64,000 bases of DNA from the NCBI GenBank assembly GCA_030524035.1, contig JAUNHG010000001.1:1-64000 (forward strand). The letters are read 5' to 3'. Positions 8,607-17,467 of this stretch are shown here, piece after piece. Position 1 is the stretch's first letter. Each line of letters opens with the position of its first letter. Source of the DNA: Kocuria sp. (GTDB taxonomy: Bacteria > Actinomycetota > Actinomycetes > Actinomycetales > Micrococcaceae). Made by a program: the position numbers and the translations under genes. The notes beneath the pieces are model-generated. The model was not told the DNA's origin, searched no databases, and was given only the letters and a program-made list of their open reading frames with translations.

Positions 8607-10046
8607 ATGTCCACCTACACATCCCCGACGTCCGTGGCGGGCCATACCGCTAACACGGGTGCAGTTATTCGCATCACGATTGTGGCGGCCATCGGCGGCT
8701 TCCTCTTTGGGTATGACTTAGCCGTGATCAACGGAGCAACCGCCGCCATGCGCGAATACTTTGGAGTTGGTGCCACTACCTTGGGTAGTGCTGTTGCATC
8801 CGCTCTCATCGGAGCCGCAATCGGTGCAGCTGTCGGCGGGCGCCTGGCAGACAAGCTGGGGCGGGTACGAGTCATGCGAATCGCTGCCGTACTTTTTTTG
8901 ATCTCTTCCATTTTCTGCGCCATCGACCCGTTCTTTGACGCAGATACCGGCGGATTTTATTGGCTGGTGTTCTGGAGGATAATCGGGGGTGTTGGTATGG
9001 GGGTGGCATCCATCATAGCCCCGGCATATATCGCCGAAATCGCCCCCGCAGACATTCGCGGCCGGTTGGGATCGCTACAACAAATGGGCATTGTGCTCGG
9101 CATCTTTGCATCCCAAATCGCCAACCAAATTATTGTGGCCCTGGCCGGCTCGTCAGAAGCCCCTTGGCTTCTTGGTTTAGAAGCCTGGAGGTGGATGTTC
9201 CTCCTCGAAGCTGTCCCCGCCACCATTTACCTCATCGGTGCGTACACCATTCCTGAATCCCCACGGTGGCTAGTCCAACAAGGACGCCGAGATCAAGCCC
9301 TCTCTGTGATGGTCCACCTGCAGGGAGAAGGCCCCGCACAACATCGCTTATCCGTAATCGACCAGACCCTGGACAAAGAACACACACCACACCTGCGTGA
9401 TCTTGCGGGCAAAGCCTTTGGCCTCAAACCAATCTTGTGGGTCGGCATTGGGTTGGCTGCGCTACAGCAGCTAGTGGGTATCAACGTGATCTTCTACTAC
9501 TCCAACCAACTCTGGCAGTCAGTGGGATTCCAGGAAGGAGATGCCTTCACCATCTCCACCATCACATCCGTCACCAACGTGGCGGTCACCATCGCAGCCA
9601 TTGCACTGGTAGACAAGATTGGCCGCAAACGCCTGCTGCTGATCGGCTCAATTGGTATGACCTTAACCCTGGGAACCATGGCAGCGGTGTTCGCCACGGC
9701 CACCGTGACCGACGCCGGCCCGGTTTTGGGTGAGATCGCGGGACCTATCGCCCTTGTGGCAGCCAATTTGTACGTGATCTTCTTTGGGATTTCCTGGGGA
9801 CCCGTGATGTGGGTGCTCTTGGGCGAAATGTTCCCCAATAAGATTCGTGGGGTCGCATTGGCCGTTGCCGGGTTTGTGCAGTGGATCGCCAACTGGTTAG
9901 TGGCTGTGACATTCCCTGCGATTTCCGAAGTCTCATTGGTTTTTGCGTACGGCCTATACGCGTTCTTTGCCTTCATTTCCGTGTTTTTTGTCATCAAAGC
10001 CGTGCGGGAAACACGTGGGGTGGAACTAGAAGACATGTACGACTAA
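8607..10046 (+). CDS. MFS sugar porter (proton/sugar symporter family)
   Basis: This 479-residue protein with twelve TM helices would import a sugar or polyol across the cytoplasmic membrane. Sugar-porter signatures are clear: GGFLFGYDLAVINGA in TM1, GGRLADKLGRVRVM between TM2 and TM3, PESPRWLVQQGR after TM6, DKIGRKRLL between TM8 and TM9, and PNKIRG after TM10. The start at 8607 has AAGGAG six bases upstream. Members of this family in related bacteria carry myo-inositol, xylose or glucose. The specificity here is unknown, and no catabolic gene lies beside it. It ends seven bases from the convergent hydrolase gene. Confidence 0.9.
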   Translation: MSTYTSPTSVAGHTANTGAVIRITIVAAIGGFLFGYDLAVINGATAAMREYFGVGATTLGSAVASALIGAAIGAAVGGRLADKLGRVRVMRIAAVLFLISSIFCAIDPFFDADTGGFYWLVFWRIIGGVGMGVASIIAPAYIAEIAPADIRGRLGSLQQMGIVLGIFASQIANQIIVALAGSSEAPWLLGLEAWRWMFLLEAVPATIYLIGAYTIPESPRWLVQQGRRDQALSVMVHLQGEGPAQHRLSVIDQTLDKEHTPHLRDLAGKAFGLKPILWVGIGLAALQQLVGINVIFYYSNQLWQSVGFQEGDAFTISTITSVTNVAVTIAAIALVDKIGRKRLLLIGSIGMTLTLGTMAAVFATATVTDAGPVLGEIAGPIALVAANLYVIFFGISWGPVMWVLLGEMFPNKIRGVALAVAGFVQWIANWLVAVTFPAISEVSLVFAYGLYAFFAFISVFFVIKAVRETRGVELEDMYD

Positions 10047-10053
10047 CACGTGC

Positions 10054-11091
10054 TCACGCAATGTCAACAGCCATGACGGATTCCAGAAGTGTTTGCTGGC
10101 CGACGCCGTAGGCATACGTTGTTGGATCCCCCCAGTCCAGGTGGTCCCCATTCGTAAGCACTACGGTTTCTACCTGGTTCCCCACACCCTCGCCACGTGC
10201 TGCGTAGTTGTACAGCTGGCTAACGGGCACAACAGAATCATCGGAGCCATGGCAGCACACAAAATGTACGTCCTGCGGAATATTGTGAATAGGAGAAGCG
10301 AGCTCGTACCTTTCTGGTATTTGCTCCGGGGTGCCACCAAGCAGCGTGACCATACGGCGATGCCCACTATGGTGCGCAAAAGCAAGATCGTAAACACCAG
10401 CGAACGTGACACAGGCAGCAGGCCTGAGCACCGGGCGTCCACCAGGTTGTTCAGCCCCCCTGGTGTGGCGGGATGCAGCCCAAGCGGCCAAATGCCCACC
10501 TGCGCTATGGCCACTGACAACAAACCGTTTACGGTCAATCGTGCGCCCGATATTTTCCGCCAACGCAGGCACGTGGTCCATAGCAGCAGCCACGTCCGCA
10601 AAGGTATTGGGCCAGCCGCCACCACCCCCAATACCCCGGTATTCAACGTTCCATGTGACAATGCCGTGCGCAGCCATGTTCTGGGCAATTCCCCGCATGT
10701 AATCAAGGGTGGAACTGTTTTTCCAACTCCCACCGTGCAGCAGCATGATCACGGGGACCTTTATGTTTTCCGGTAGGCCTTGGGGAACAATCAATTCACC
10801 GTATTGGCGGCTACTGTGCTGGCCATAGGGCACAGCAAGAGGATCCCCCACGGCATAGGTGACGTCCGGCACGATTTTTAGGGGTGGGTCCGTAGGACGC
10901 ACCGTCGGCTTTGGTCTGGAAGTTGGAGTTTGGGACGGCCCAGCATTCACCTCAGCAATATCGGAAGCACCACAACCGGTTGCTGCGACGGCACTGCTCA
11001 TTCCAGTTGCCATCAAAAATGCACGCCGCGTGGGCCCACCGAGCGCAGCATCGTGCTGCAGCCTGCGGCCAGCACATAGGGAATTAAACAT
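10054..11091 (-). CDS. Tat-exported lipoprotein, alpha/beta hydrolase
   Basis: This serine hydrolase of the carboxylesterase / arylformamidase-like group has 345 residues. The N-terminus has a twin-arginine motif (TRRAFLMATG, residues 21-30) and a likely lipobox ending at Cys40 (AATGC), so it should be folded before export and then lipid-anchored outside. The oxyanion-hole motif HGGSW (119-123), the nucleophile Ser196 in GHSAGG, an Asp in GSDDSVVP and a His in NGDHLDWG complete the triad. It is the last of three tandem paralogues; an 83-base gap separates it from the preceding one. The start is the ATG at 11091, preceded by AGGA. The substrate is unknown; an ester or amide of the cell envelope or medium is likely. 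Confidence 0.85.
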   Translation of the reverse strand: MFNSLCAGRRLQHDAALGGPTRRAFLMATGMSSAVAATGCGASDIAEVNAGPSQTPTSRPKPTVRPTDPPLKIVPDVTYAVGDPLAVPYGQHSSRQYGELIVPQGLPENIKVPVIMLLHGGSWKNSSTLDYMRGIAQNMAAHGIVTWNVEYRGIGGGGGWPNTFADVAAAMDHVPALAENIGRTIDRKRFVVSGHSAGGHLAAWAASRHTRGAEQPGGRPVLRPAACVTFAGVYDLAFAHHSGHRRMVTLLGGTPEQIPERYELASPIHNIPQDVHFVCCHGSDDSVVPVSQLYNYAARGEGVGNQVETVVLTNGDHLDWGDPTTYAYGVGQQTLLESVMAVDIA

Positions 11092-11174
11092 TGAACATCC
11101 TGGGGGGTGGATACGCGTAAATGCTATCCCATGAAAATTTTCCGAGGGTGCGCAATCACAAAACACCTCCTGTG

Positions 11175-12137
11175 TCAGGAATCCACGCTTTTCAAACACA
11201 CTTCCCGAGCTACAAACCATGCCGGGTGGTTCACATGTACAAAATCGTTGTGCCCTACCCCCTCTAGCAGCATCACGCGCCCAAGATTAGCCGTGCGTTG
11301 ATGCGTCGCCACATAATCACGCACCGTGGAAACCGGAACCACAGAGTCATCCTTACCGTGCAGCACATTCACGGGAGTGGCCAGGGGTAAATGATGGATC
11401 GGGGACGCCACCTTGTAACGGTCCGGTTGCTCTTCAGGGCGGCCACCCATAACACGCACCACCCACTGATCGTCATCCTCATAAACCGCCTTTTCGCAGT
11501 CCAATACCCCCGCCAAAGGGGTGGCACTGCGGACAGCAATACGCCGCTGCCCGCCCGAATCACGCTCACGCCCTCCTGACATAAACCCTGGTATTTGGTC
11601 ACGGGCTGCCACCCACGCTGCCAAATGCCCACCAGCGCTGTGTCCCACGACGTGGACACCCTTTAGATCTGGATGAAAATCCGCGTGTTCTCCCAAGTGA
11701 GAAATATAGTCAAGGGCGTCGGAAACATCATGGAATGTCATGGGCCAACCACCCGGCGACGGCGTCCCACGGTAGGTAGGCAACCACACGGCCACCCCGT
11801 AGCGAGCCAAGTCCTCCGCCACATCCCGGCAGTACGCCGGGCTGGAGCGATCTGTCCACCCACCGCCGTGGATGAACATGATGACCCGATAGGTGGGTGT
11901 TTGCGAACCATCACCCCAGTGGTGGGCATCCGGGAGGAAGAGGTGGCCCGACTGTCTTTCGGAATCCTGACCCCATTGGATTGTGGTTTCCGTCGGTATA
12001 CCAGCACGCGGCCGACCAGCAACCACCCTGGCATGTATGCTCCCAGTCGGCAGGATCGAGCTGCCCACCACACTAACCCCCGCAAGGGCACCCAGCCCAC
12101 CGGCGGTCAGTACAGCACGGCGGGTCAGGGACTTCAC
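11175..12137 (-). CDS. Tat-exported alpha/beta hydrolase, second of three paralogues
   Basis: This 320-residue protein has a twin-arginine signal (LTRRAVLTAGG, residues 4-14) followed by a hydrophobic core, with no obvious lipobox. The catalytic elements are HGGGW (90-94), Ser167 in GHSAGG, Asp263/264 in GKDDSVVP and His296 in GVGHND. Its sequence runs in parallel with the next gene upstream (shared blocks ARYGxAVWxPTYRG and FxDVSDAxxYI), so the two arose by tandem duplication. Its ATG overlaps the stop codon of that gene by four bases, which indicates translational coupling in one operon. Confidence 0.88.
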   Translation of the reverse strand: MKSLTRRAVLTAGGLGALAGVSVVGSSILPTGSIHARVVAGRPRAGIPTETTIQWGQDSERQSGHLFLPDAHHWGDGSQTPTYRVIMFIHGGGWTDRSSPAYCRDVAEDLARYGVAVWLPTYRGTPSPGGWPMTFHDVSDALDYISHLGEHADFHPDLKGVHVVGHSAGGHLAAWVAARDQIPGFMSGGRERDSGGQRRIAVRSATPLAGVLDCEKAVYEDDDQWVVRVMGGRPEEQPDRYKVASPIHHLPLATPVNVLHGKDDSVVPVSTVRDYVATHQRTANLGRVMLLEGVGHNDFVHVNHPAWFVAREVCLKSVDS

Positions 12138-13084
12138 GGGGAGCTCACGCAGTCTAGAAAAACTTGCCGCGCCCTAGCCCACGGTTCTCCGTGAATATCG
12201 GACCATTCTTCATGGCCAATTCCTGGCAGAACTTCCACCACACCCGGGGTATTCGTGGCCGTTAATTCATCCAAAAACCCCTGCACAGCTTCCAGAGGGA
12301 TCACCGTGTCCGCTGTCCCGTGCAGCACGTTGACGGGGATATTCATAGGTAACCGATCGATGGGGGAAGCCCAGTTGTACCGTTGGGGATCTTCATCGGG
12401 TTCCACACCCCCCATCAAACTGCGTACCACGTCGCCTCCATCAAGTTCCTCCGCAAAAGCGAGATCGTACAGACCTGCCATGGACGTCACGCTCTGTGCT
12501 TTGATGCGCCCACCAGCTCCCGGTGCATCATCCGGTAACTGGTCACGACCCGCAGCCCACGTGGCCAAATGGCCACCAGCACTGTGTCCCAGCAAATGTA
12601 TCTGGTCCAGGTTTGGTGCGAACCGGCCAACCTCCGCTAAATCAGGAATGTACTCAATTGCATCCGAAACATCCTGGAATGTTTCCGGCCACCCACCCGG
12701 TCCCTCCAACCCACGATACGTGGGCACCCACACCGCTAACCCATAGCGCGCCAAGTCAATGGCAATATCTGCCATATAGCTGGGGGTGGAGTCGTCATTC
12801 CAGGACCCGCCGTGAATCACCACCGCCACGGGGTAAGTAGGTGTCCGAGAACCACCAGACCACGCCGTCGGGTCCGGGACGAACAACCACCCTGTCTGAC
12901 GGTAGTCATCACGACCCCATGTAATCCGGCCGCGGTCCACGGGTTGGCCTGCGCGTCGGTGGCCTGAGACCACACGTGACTGTGCATTTTTTGTGGAAAT
13001 CGGTGTGGTGAGCACTGCAGCCACACCGGCACCTACCACTAAAGCCCCTGCACCATGTAATAGGCGGCGGCGTGTGAACGTCAT
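12134..13084 (-). CDS. Tat-exported alpha/beta hydrolase, first of three paralogues
   Basis: This 316-residue protein begins with a twin-arginine signal (FTRRRLLHGAG, residues 3-13) and a hydrophobic segment. The triad is Ser168 (GHSAGG), Asp259 (GTADTVIP) and His291 (GIGHEEW), with HGGSW at 91-95 forming the oxyanion hole. It overlaps the upstream sulfurtransferase gene by four bases and the downstream paralogue by four bases, so the three reading frames are translationally coupled. The residues between the TM segment and the hydrolase domain (RVVSGHRRAG) are shared with the second paralogue and look like a conserved linker or pro-region. Confidence 0.88.
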   Translation of the reverse strand: MTFTRRRLLHGAGALVVGAGVAAVLTTPISTKNAQSRVVSGHRRAGQPVDRGRITWGRDDYRQTGWLFVPDPTAWSGGSRTPTYPVAVVIHGGSWNDDSTPSYMADIAIDLARYGLAVWVPTYRGLEGPGGWPETFQDVSDAIEYIPDLAEVGRFAPNLDQIHLLGHSAGGHLATWAAGRDQLPDDAPGAGGRIKAQSVTSMAGLYDLAFAEELDGGDVVRSLMGGVEPDEDPQRYNWASPIDRLPMNIPVNVLHGTADTVIPLEAVQGFLDELTATNTPGVVEVLPGIGHEEWSDIHGEPWARARQVFLDCVSSP

Positions 13085-13941
13085 GGGCCGGTGACCACCG
13101 GTCGTTCCGCTAGATCACGGTCTTCACGCCCCCAGTCAGCCCAAGAACCGTCGTACACACTGACGTCTTGCTCACCAGCTGCCACCGCAGCCAGCGCCCC
13201 CACGCAGGCTGTGATTCCAGAACCGCAGCTGAAAACCCACCGCCGTGGGCTTCCGGTCCGATCCGCGAATGTCTGCCGTATTTGTTGGGCATCTAACAGG
13301 AAACCGCCCGGGGCAAGGTCCGTAAACGGGATGTTGACCGCCCCGGGCATATGCCCGGATCGCACTCCAGTCCGGGGTTCGGGTGCGGTCCCAGCAAACC
13401 GCTGTGCGCTGCGCACATCCACGACGGCGTCATCGGAATTCTGTAGACGCGCAGCAACCTCAGCATCAGACACAAAAGACCCCTCGATCAAGCGAACCAC
13501 CGGTGCGGGTACGGGTTCGGGGGAAAGATCTAACGGACCTTCTGGATACCCTGCGGCACGCCAGGCGGGCAACCCGCCGTCGAGTACGTACGGAATACCA
13601 ACCCCCGTGGCCCGCAGCATCCACCACGCACGGGCAGAAGAAAACATGCCTGCCCGGTCATACGCCACCACCACTGTGTGCTGACCAATGCCCAACAATC
13701 CCAGCTGCTGCGCAAAGTCAGCTTCTGAGGGCATGGTGTGCGGTAGGTCGTGATTCGCAGACATAGAACCATCAAGATCAAATCGGCGGGCCCCGGGAAT
13801 TCCAGTAGTACCGCCCCGGTAGTCCATGGCAGAAGCATCTACTACAACCACCCGGTTTAGGTTGGCGGCAAGCCAATCGACCTGAACCGTAGGCCCCGAC
13901 GGCAGGTTCACACCGGCGGACTCATATGCTGTGGACGTCAT
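13081..13941 (-). CDS. two-domain rhodanese-type sulfurtransferase
   Basis: This 286-residue cytoplasmic protein has two rhodanese domains (about 15-130 and 155-280). The active Cys239 lies in the loop CGSGITA of the second domain, the form seen in 3-mercaptopyruvate sulfurtransferases rather than classical thiosulfate sulfurtransferases. The first domain carries no Cys in its loop, as usual. It would pass sulfur from 3-mercaptopyruvate or thiosulfate to a thiol acceptor. It is the first gene of the run that continues with the three exported hydrolases by a four-base overlap, an odd pairing of a cytoplasmic and exported enzymes. Confidence 0.85.
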   Translation of the reverse strand: MTSTAYESAGVNLPSGPTVQVDWLAANLNRVVVVDASAMDYRGGTTGIPGARRFDLDGSMSANHDLPHTMPSEADFAQQLGLLGIGQHTVVVAYDRAGMFSSARAWWMLRATGVGIPYVLDGGLPAWRAAGYPEGPLDLSPEPVPAPVVRLIEGSFVSDAEVAARLQNSDDAVVDVRSAQRFAGTAPEPRTGVRSGHMPGAVNIPFTDLAPGGFLLDAQQIRQTFADRTGSPRRWVFSCGSGITACVGALAAVAAGEQDVSVYDGSWADWGREDRDLAERPVVTGP

Positions 13942-13990
13942 ACCCTGATCATTCCACCCAGAATCATCGAGCGCTACGCTGTGCCACGCC

Positions 13991-14866
13991 TTAATTTCGA
14001 GGCGGACGAGATGTGGCCGGACCTACGTCATTGGCCTCGATTTCACGATTAGCCACACTTGGCGGAATCTGGAGGCTGGCAGCAGCTAACTGCCCCGGTC
14101 GTGCGGCCTCCCGGAGCACCTGACGCAGGGCTTCTGGCATCACGGCGGACATGTACTGTTCCGCCACCCTCTGCATGACTGGTCTCAACACACGCTCAAA
14201 GACCGGGGTAGAGAGAAAATCAGCGGCTAGCTCAGGGTCACCGACCTTGTCCAAGCACGCTTCAATCAAGGAAGCCCCATCTGCGCGGCCGAATCGACCT
14301 GCGCTGCGATTAAGGGCATCGGCCGCATTGTCGTACTCAACCCCCGGACGGGACAGACCATCGCGGACCATCTCTGCCAAATGGTCAAAATCGACTGCGG
14401 AAGAGGCGACATCGGAAAGGGTACGGACCACCGAGGTCACGGGTAATCCGTCAACAACAGCAATGTCCTTATCGGGCACGGTCAACCGGTGGAAGCGAAC
14501 ATCATCCTGCGCCGATTGTCTGCGGACCTCTGAGGTGAACTCATGGTGCAGAGGAATCACATCCCCCAGCCCGTGGACCGCCGCAGCCGACAAATGCGAG
14601 ACAACCACGTCGACTCCCGCCATCACTCGCTCCTCAGCACCGCGCTGTCGGTCGGTGGCCAGCCAAGCTGCGTGGAGATCCTGGAGTGGCTCGGCGCCTG
14701 CCGATGGCAGGGCATAGACACCGTAACGTACGCGTTGCACCACGTCATCGGCCGCCAGGCGGTTCATGACCACCCTGGAGACTCCCAACATTTGCGCCTG
14801 GCCGGTGGTCACAAGGCCCCACTGCGTGGAGGCGAACTCCTCAAAGCTCACCCGCCCCTGAGCCAT
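13991..14866 (-). CDS. AbiEi-like antitoxin-domain protein, without an AbiEii partner
   Basis: The N-terminal ~60 residues look like the winged-helix domain of type IV antitoxin AbiEi: GLVTTGQAQMLGVS, then QRVRYGVYALP at the wing. They are followed by a domain (SHLSAAAVHGLGDVIP, TSVVRTLSDVAS) typical of the longer AbiEi/transcriptional-regulator family. In true AbiE systems the nucleotidyltransferase toxin AbiEii follows directly. Here the next gene downstream is the sulfurtransferase and the upstream one is an alcohol dehydrogenase. It is therefore an orphan DNA-binding protein, perhaps a regulator. The GC content seems higher than in the flanking hydrolases. Confidence 0.7.
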   Translation of the reverse strand: MAQGRVSFEEFASTQWGLVTTGQAQMLGVSRVVMNRLAADDVVQRVRYGVYALPSAGAEPLQDLHAAWLATDRQRGAEERVMAGVDVVVSHLSAAAVHGLGDVIPLHHEFTSEVRRQSAQDDVRFHRLTVPDKDIAVVDGLPVTSVVRTLSDVASSAVDFDHLAEMVRDGLSRPGVEYDNAADALNRSAGRFGRADGASLIEACLDKVGDPELAADFLSTPVFERVLRPVMQRVAEQYMSAVMPEALRQVLREAARPGQLAAASLQIPPSVANREIEANDVGPATSRPPRN

Positions 14867-14891
14867 CGGAATGCGGGGAAGACCGTAACGC

Positions 14892-15941
14892 TCAGGCGGT
14901 CAGGACCACCTTGACCGCCTGGTGATCGGCGGCGTTGGCAAAGAGGTCATAGGCCTCCTCGATCTCGTCCAAACGGAAGTGGTGGGTGGCCATGGCGCGG
15001 GCGTTGAGGCGGCCGGCGCGCACCATGTTGAGCAGCTTGCCCACGGTGTTGCAATCCACCAGTCCCATCCGCAGGGTCACGTTGGAGATCCACATGTCCT
15101 GGATCGGCAACTCCACCGCTTTGCCGTGCACACCAGCATTGGCCACGGTGCCGTAAGGCCGCACAATGTCCAGGGAAGTCTGGAATGTTTGTGGGATGCC
15201 CACCGCTTCGATGGCCACGTCCACACCCAGTCCATCGGGGGCCATAGCGCGGACCTTCTCCACCAGATCCGGATCCGCTGCGTTGACCTTGTCCGTGGCA
15301 CCGAGCTCCAGTGCCTTGTTCATGCGGTTCTCGTCCAGGTCAATGGTGATCACCCGCCCGGCACCACACAGGTTAGCGGTCATGATCGCACCCAGGCCCA
15401 CAGGACCAGCACCCACAATGGCCACGGTGTCCCCAGGCTTGGTGTTGCCGTTGAGAATCCCGATCTCAAAGCCCGTGGGCAGCGAGTCTGCCAGGAAGAT
15501 CACGTCTTCGTCATCGAGCCCTTCGGGAACGCGATGCACCGAGGTCTCCGCAAACGGCACCCGCACGTACTCTGCCTGGGTACCGTCGATCAGGTGACCG
15601 AACACCCAACCGATGCCACCCACCGTCTGGCAGTGAGACGGTTGATTGGCCTTGCAGTAGGAGCATTTGCCACAGTTGGTAACTGCAGGCACCAACACGC
15701 GGTCCCCCACGGACAAGCCAGTCACGGCATCCCCGACTTCCGTTATGGTGCCCACAGCCTCGTGTCCCAGAATGCGGCCGTCTGTCACGGCGGGAACATC
15801 ACCTTTGAGGATGTGCAGGTCAGTTCCACAGATGGTGGTGGTCTCCACTTTGACGATCACGTCTGTGGGGTCCTGGATCTGAGGATCGGCAACGTCCTCC
15901 CAGACCCGGCTGCCGGGGCCGTGGTAAACGAGTGCCTTCAT
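14892..15941 (-). CDS. zinc-dependent alcohol dehydrogenase, MDR superfamily
   Basis: This 349-residue medium-chain dehydrogenase would oxidise an alcohol with NAD(P) in the cytoplasm. The catalytic-zinc ligands are present (Cys in TTICGTDLH and His/Glu in LGHEAVG). The structural-zinc cysteines follow in NCGKCSYCKANQPSHC, and the Rossmann glycines appear in VGAGPVGLG with Asp (TIDLDENR) favouring NAD. The most similar families are the secondary-alcohol and threonine/sorbitol-type dehydrogenases. The physiological substrate is not known. The gene is strongly GC-rich at third codon positions, so long antisense frames appear over it that are not genes. It is divergent from the VOC gene. Confidence 0.9.
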   Translation of the reverse strand: MKALVYHGPGSRVWEDVADPQIQDPTDVIVKVETTTICGTDLHILKGDVPAVTDGRILGHEAVGTITEVGDAVTGLSVGDRVLVPAVTNCGKCSYCKANQPSHCQTVGGIGWVFGHLIDGTQAEYVRVPFAETSVHRVPEGLDDEDVIFLADSLPTGFEIGILNGNTKPGDTVAIVGAGPVGLGAIMTANLCGAGRVITIDLDENRMNKALELGATDKVNAADPDLVEKVRAMAPDGLGVDVAIEAVGIPQTFQTSLDIVRPYGTVANAGVHGKAVELPIQDMWISNVTLRMGLVDCNTVGKLLNMVRAGRLNARAMATHHFRLDEIEEAYDLFANAADHQAVKVVLTA

Positions 15942-16118
15942 GGCATGAACCTCCTTGTTGGGTCACCGGCCACTGGATCTTTGGACCGGGTAGGTCGATT
16001 CTATGCCCACCTGTGGGACAGTTCACGGCGGATCGCCTGCATCCTGGCCCAGTCTCACCCCTACACTTGCGAAGACATACACCGGTGCGGATACTGCACC
16101 TAACCCCAAGGAGGCCCC

Positions 16119-16532
16119 ATGGCTGATCAGTTCTTGACCGTTTACCTCAACTTCCGCGGTGAGGCCGCCGACGCCCTGAACTTCTACGCGCAGATCTTGG
16201 GCGGGGAACCCCAGATCATGCGCCACAGCGCCATGGGCACCGAGGGTCCGGAAGCGGACTGGGTCATGCATGGTCAGTTGGATGCCCCCACCGGCATGCG
16301 CATCATGGCATCGGATGTGCCGTCCTTCATGGACGCCCCCACTGGCGGCAACGGCGGGGTGTCCCTGTGCTTACACGGCGACGACGCCGAAGCCCTACGT
16401 GGCTACTTCACCGCACTGTCCGAGGGCGGCACCGTCCGCACCCCGCTGGAGAAGCAGATGTGGGGCGACGAATACGGTGATCTGGTAGACAAGTTCAGCA
16501 TCCAGTGGAGTGTGAACATCACAGGACGGTAA
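16119..16532 (+). CDS. VOC-superfamily protein, PhnB/glyoxalase-like
   Basis: This 137-residue protein has the paired beta-alpha-beta-beta-beta units of vicinal oxygen chelate proteins. It begins with TVYLNFRGEAADALNFYAQ and ends with GDLVDKFSIQWSVN, the pattern of the PhnB-like 3-demethylubiquinone-9 methyltransferase-domain family, which has no established activity in most actinobacteria. AAGGAGG precedes the ATG. It is divergent from the alcohol dehydrogenase and shares its high GC content. Confidence 0.85.
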   Translation: MADQFLTVYLNFRGEAADALNFYAQILGGEPQIMRHSAMGTEGPEADWVMHGQLDAPTGMRIMASDVPSFMDAPTGGNGGVSLCLHGDDAEALRGYFTALSEGGTVRTPLEKQMWGDEYGDLVDKFSIQWSVNITGR

Positions 16533-16655
16533 TTACAGCCATATCGCAGGCCCACGGTGCGCAAATCTGCACGAAGTTGTGGTGGTCGCGTGGATTAAGC
16601 ATGAATGATGAGCGACTCCCGCCGTACATGGTCAGTCGCATAGAGTCTTTGACGT

Positions 16656-17261
16656 ATGGAAGTTTTCTTCGCAGGTATGGCAGCGGGTCTGGCTTTGATC
16701 GTTGCTATTGGTGCCCAAAACGCCTGGGTTCTACGTCAAGGCATTCGGCGTGAGCACGTAGGGGTCGTGGTGGTCGTCTGCGCATTATCCGATGCGTTAT
16801 TGATCACACTCGGCACCTTAGGCATTGGGACGATTGTGGAAAAAGTCCCTTGGGCCTTGATCGCGCTGCGGTGGGGCGGGGCGGCGTATCTGATCTGGTT
16901 TGCGTTCCGGTCATTCCGCTCCGCGTTCACTGACCAGTCCTTAAGCCACACTGATCACACCGAGATCTCAACACCCGTGGGGCGTGTTTTGTCGACCACG
17001 TTGGCACTGACTTTTCTTAATCCTCATGTGTACCTGGACACAGTGGTCATGCTGGGCAATCTTGCTAACCAGCAAGGTGATCTGCGGTGGGTCTTTTCTG
17101 CGGGAGCAGCTATGGGTTCGGTGCTGTGGTTCTCGGCTTTGGGAGTCGGTGCACGTGCCCTGGCCAAGCCCTTGAACCGGCCAGGAACGTGGAAAGTGAT
17201 TGATATCAGCGTGGGATTAGTCATGGTGTTAATCGCCGCCACACTGGTGTTCATGAGCTAA
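16656..17261 (+). CDS. LysE-family amino-acid exporter
   Basis: This 201-residue protein with five or six TM helices belongs to the LysE/ArgO group, which exports lysine or arginine. The signature stretch GAQNAWVLRQGIRREH after TM1 and LTFLNPHVYLDTV in the middle are characteristic. No lysG-type regulator lies next to it, so control by basic amino acids cannot be inferred here. Upstream is an ordinary short gap after the VOC gene; downstream lies the DnaA-box cluster. Confidence 0.88.
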   Translation: MEVFFAGMAAGLALIVAIGAQNAWVLRQGIRREHVGVVVVVCALSDALLITLGTLGIGTIVEKVPWALIALRWGGAAYLIWFAFRSFRSAFTDQSLSHTDHTEISTPVGRVLSTTLALTFLNPHVYLDTVVMLGNLANQQGDLRWVFSAGAAMGSVLWFSALGVGARALAKPLNRPGTWKVIDISVGLVMVLIAATLVFMS

Positions 17262-17325
17262 ATACCAATGTGCGCACCGATTGCTGACGATCAGAGAAGA
17301 ATCACTTCCCGTTCTATGCGGAAAT

Positions 17326-17464
17326 TTATCCACAGGTGTGGAAAATGTTGTGCACATGCCACGCAACACCGATAACGGGACCCAGAAACAGTGGTGAGAC
17401 CGTCCACAAGGCTATTCACACGTGTGGAATTACACCGATTGGAGCCACACAGTACTGTGGATAA
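17326..17464. promoter_or_regulatory. cluster of DnaA boxes between convergent genes
   Basis: Three exact matches to TTWTNCACA occur in 139 bases: TTATCCACA at 17326-17334, TGTGGAAAA (reverse) at 17337-17345 and TGTGGATAA (reverse) at 17456-17464. Partial matches lie between them, with an imperfect palindrome around 17415-17429. The region lies between the ends of two convergent genes, so it is not a promoter region. It is about 20 kb from oriC. Confidence 0.55.
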
Positions 17465-17467
17465 GCT

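Noticed and set aside
14922-16103. 393-codon plus-strand frame opposite the alcohol dehydrogenase
   Set aside because: It is an antisense shadow caused by high third-position GC; the minus strand has the complete dehydrogenase motifs and a ribosome binding site.
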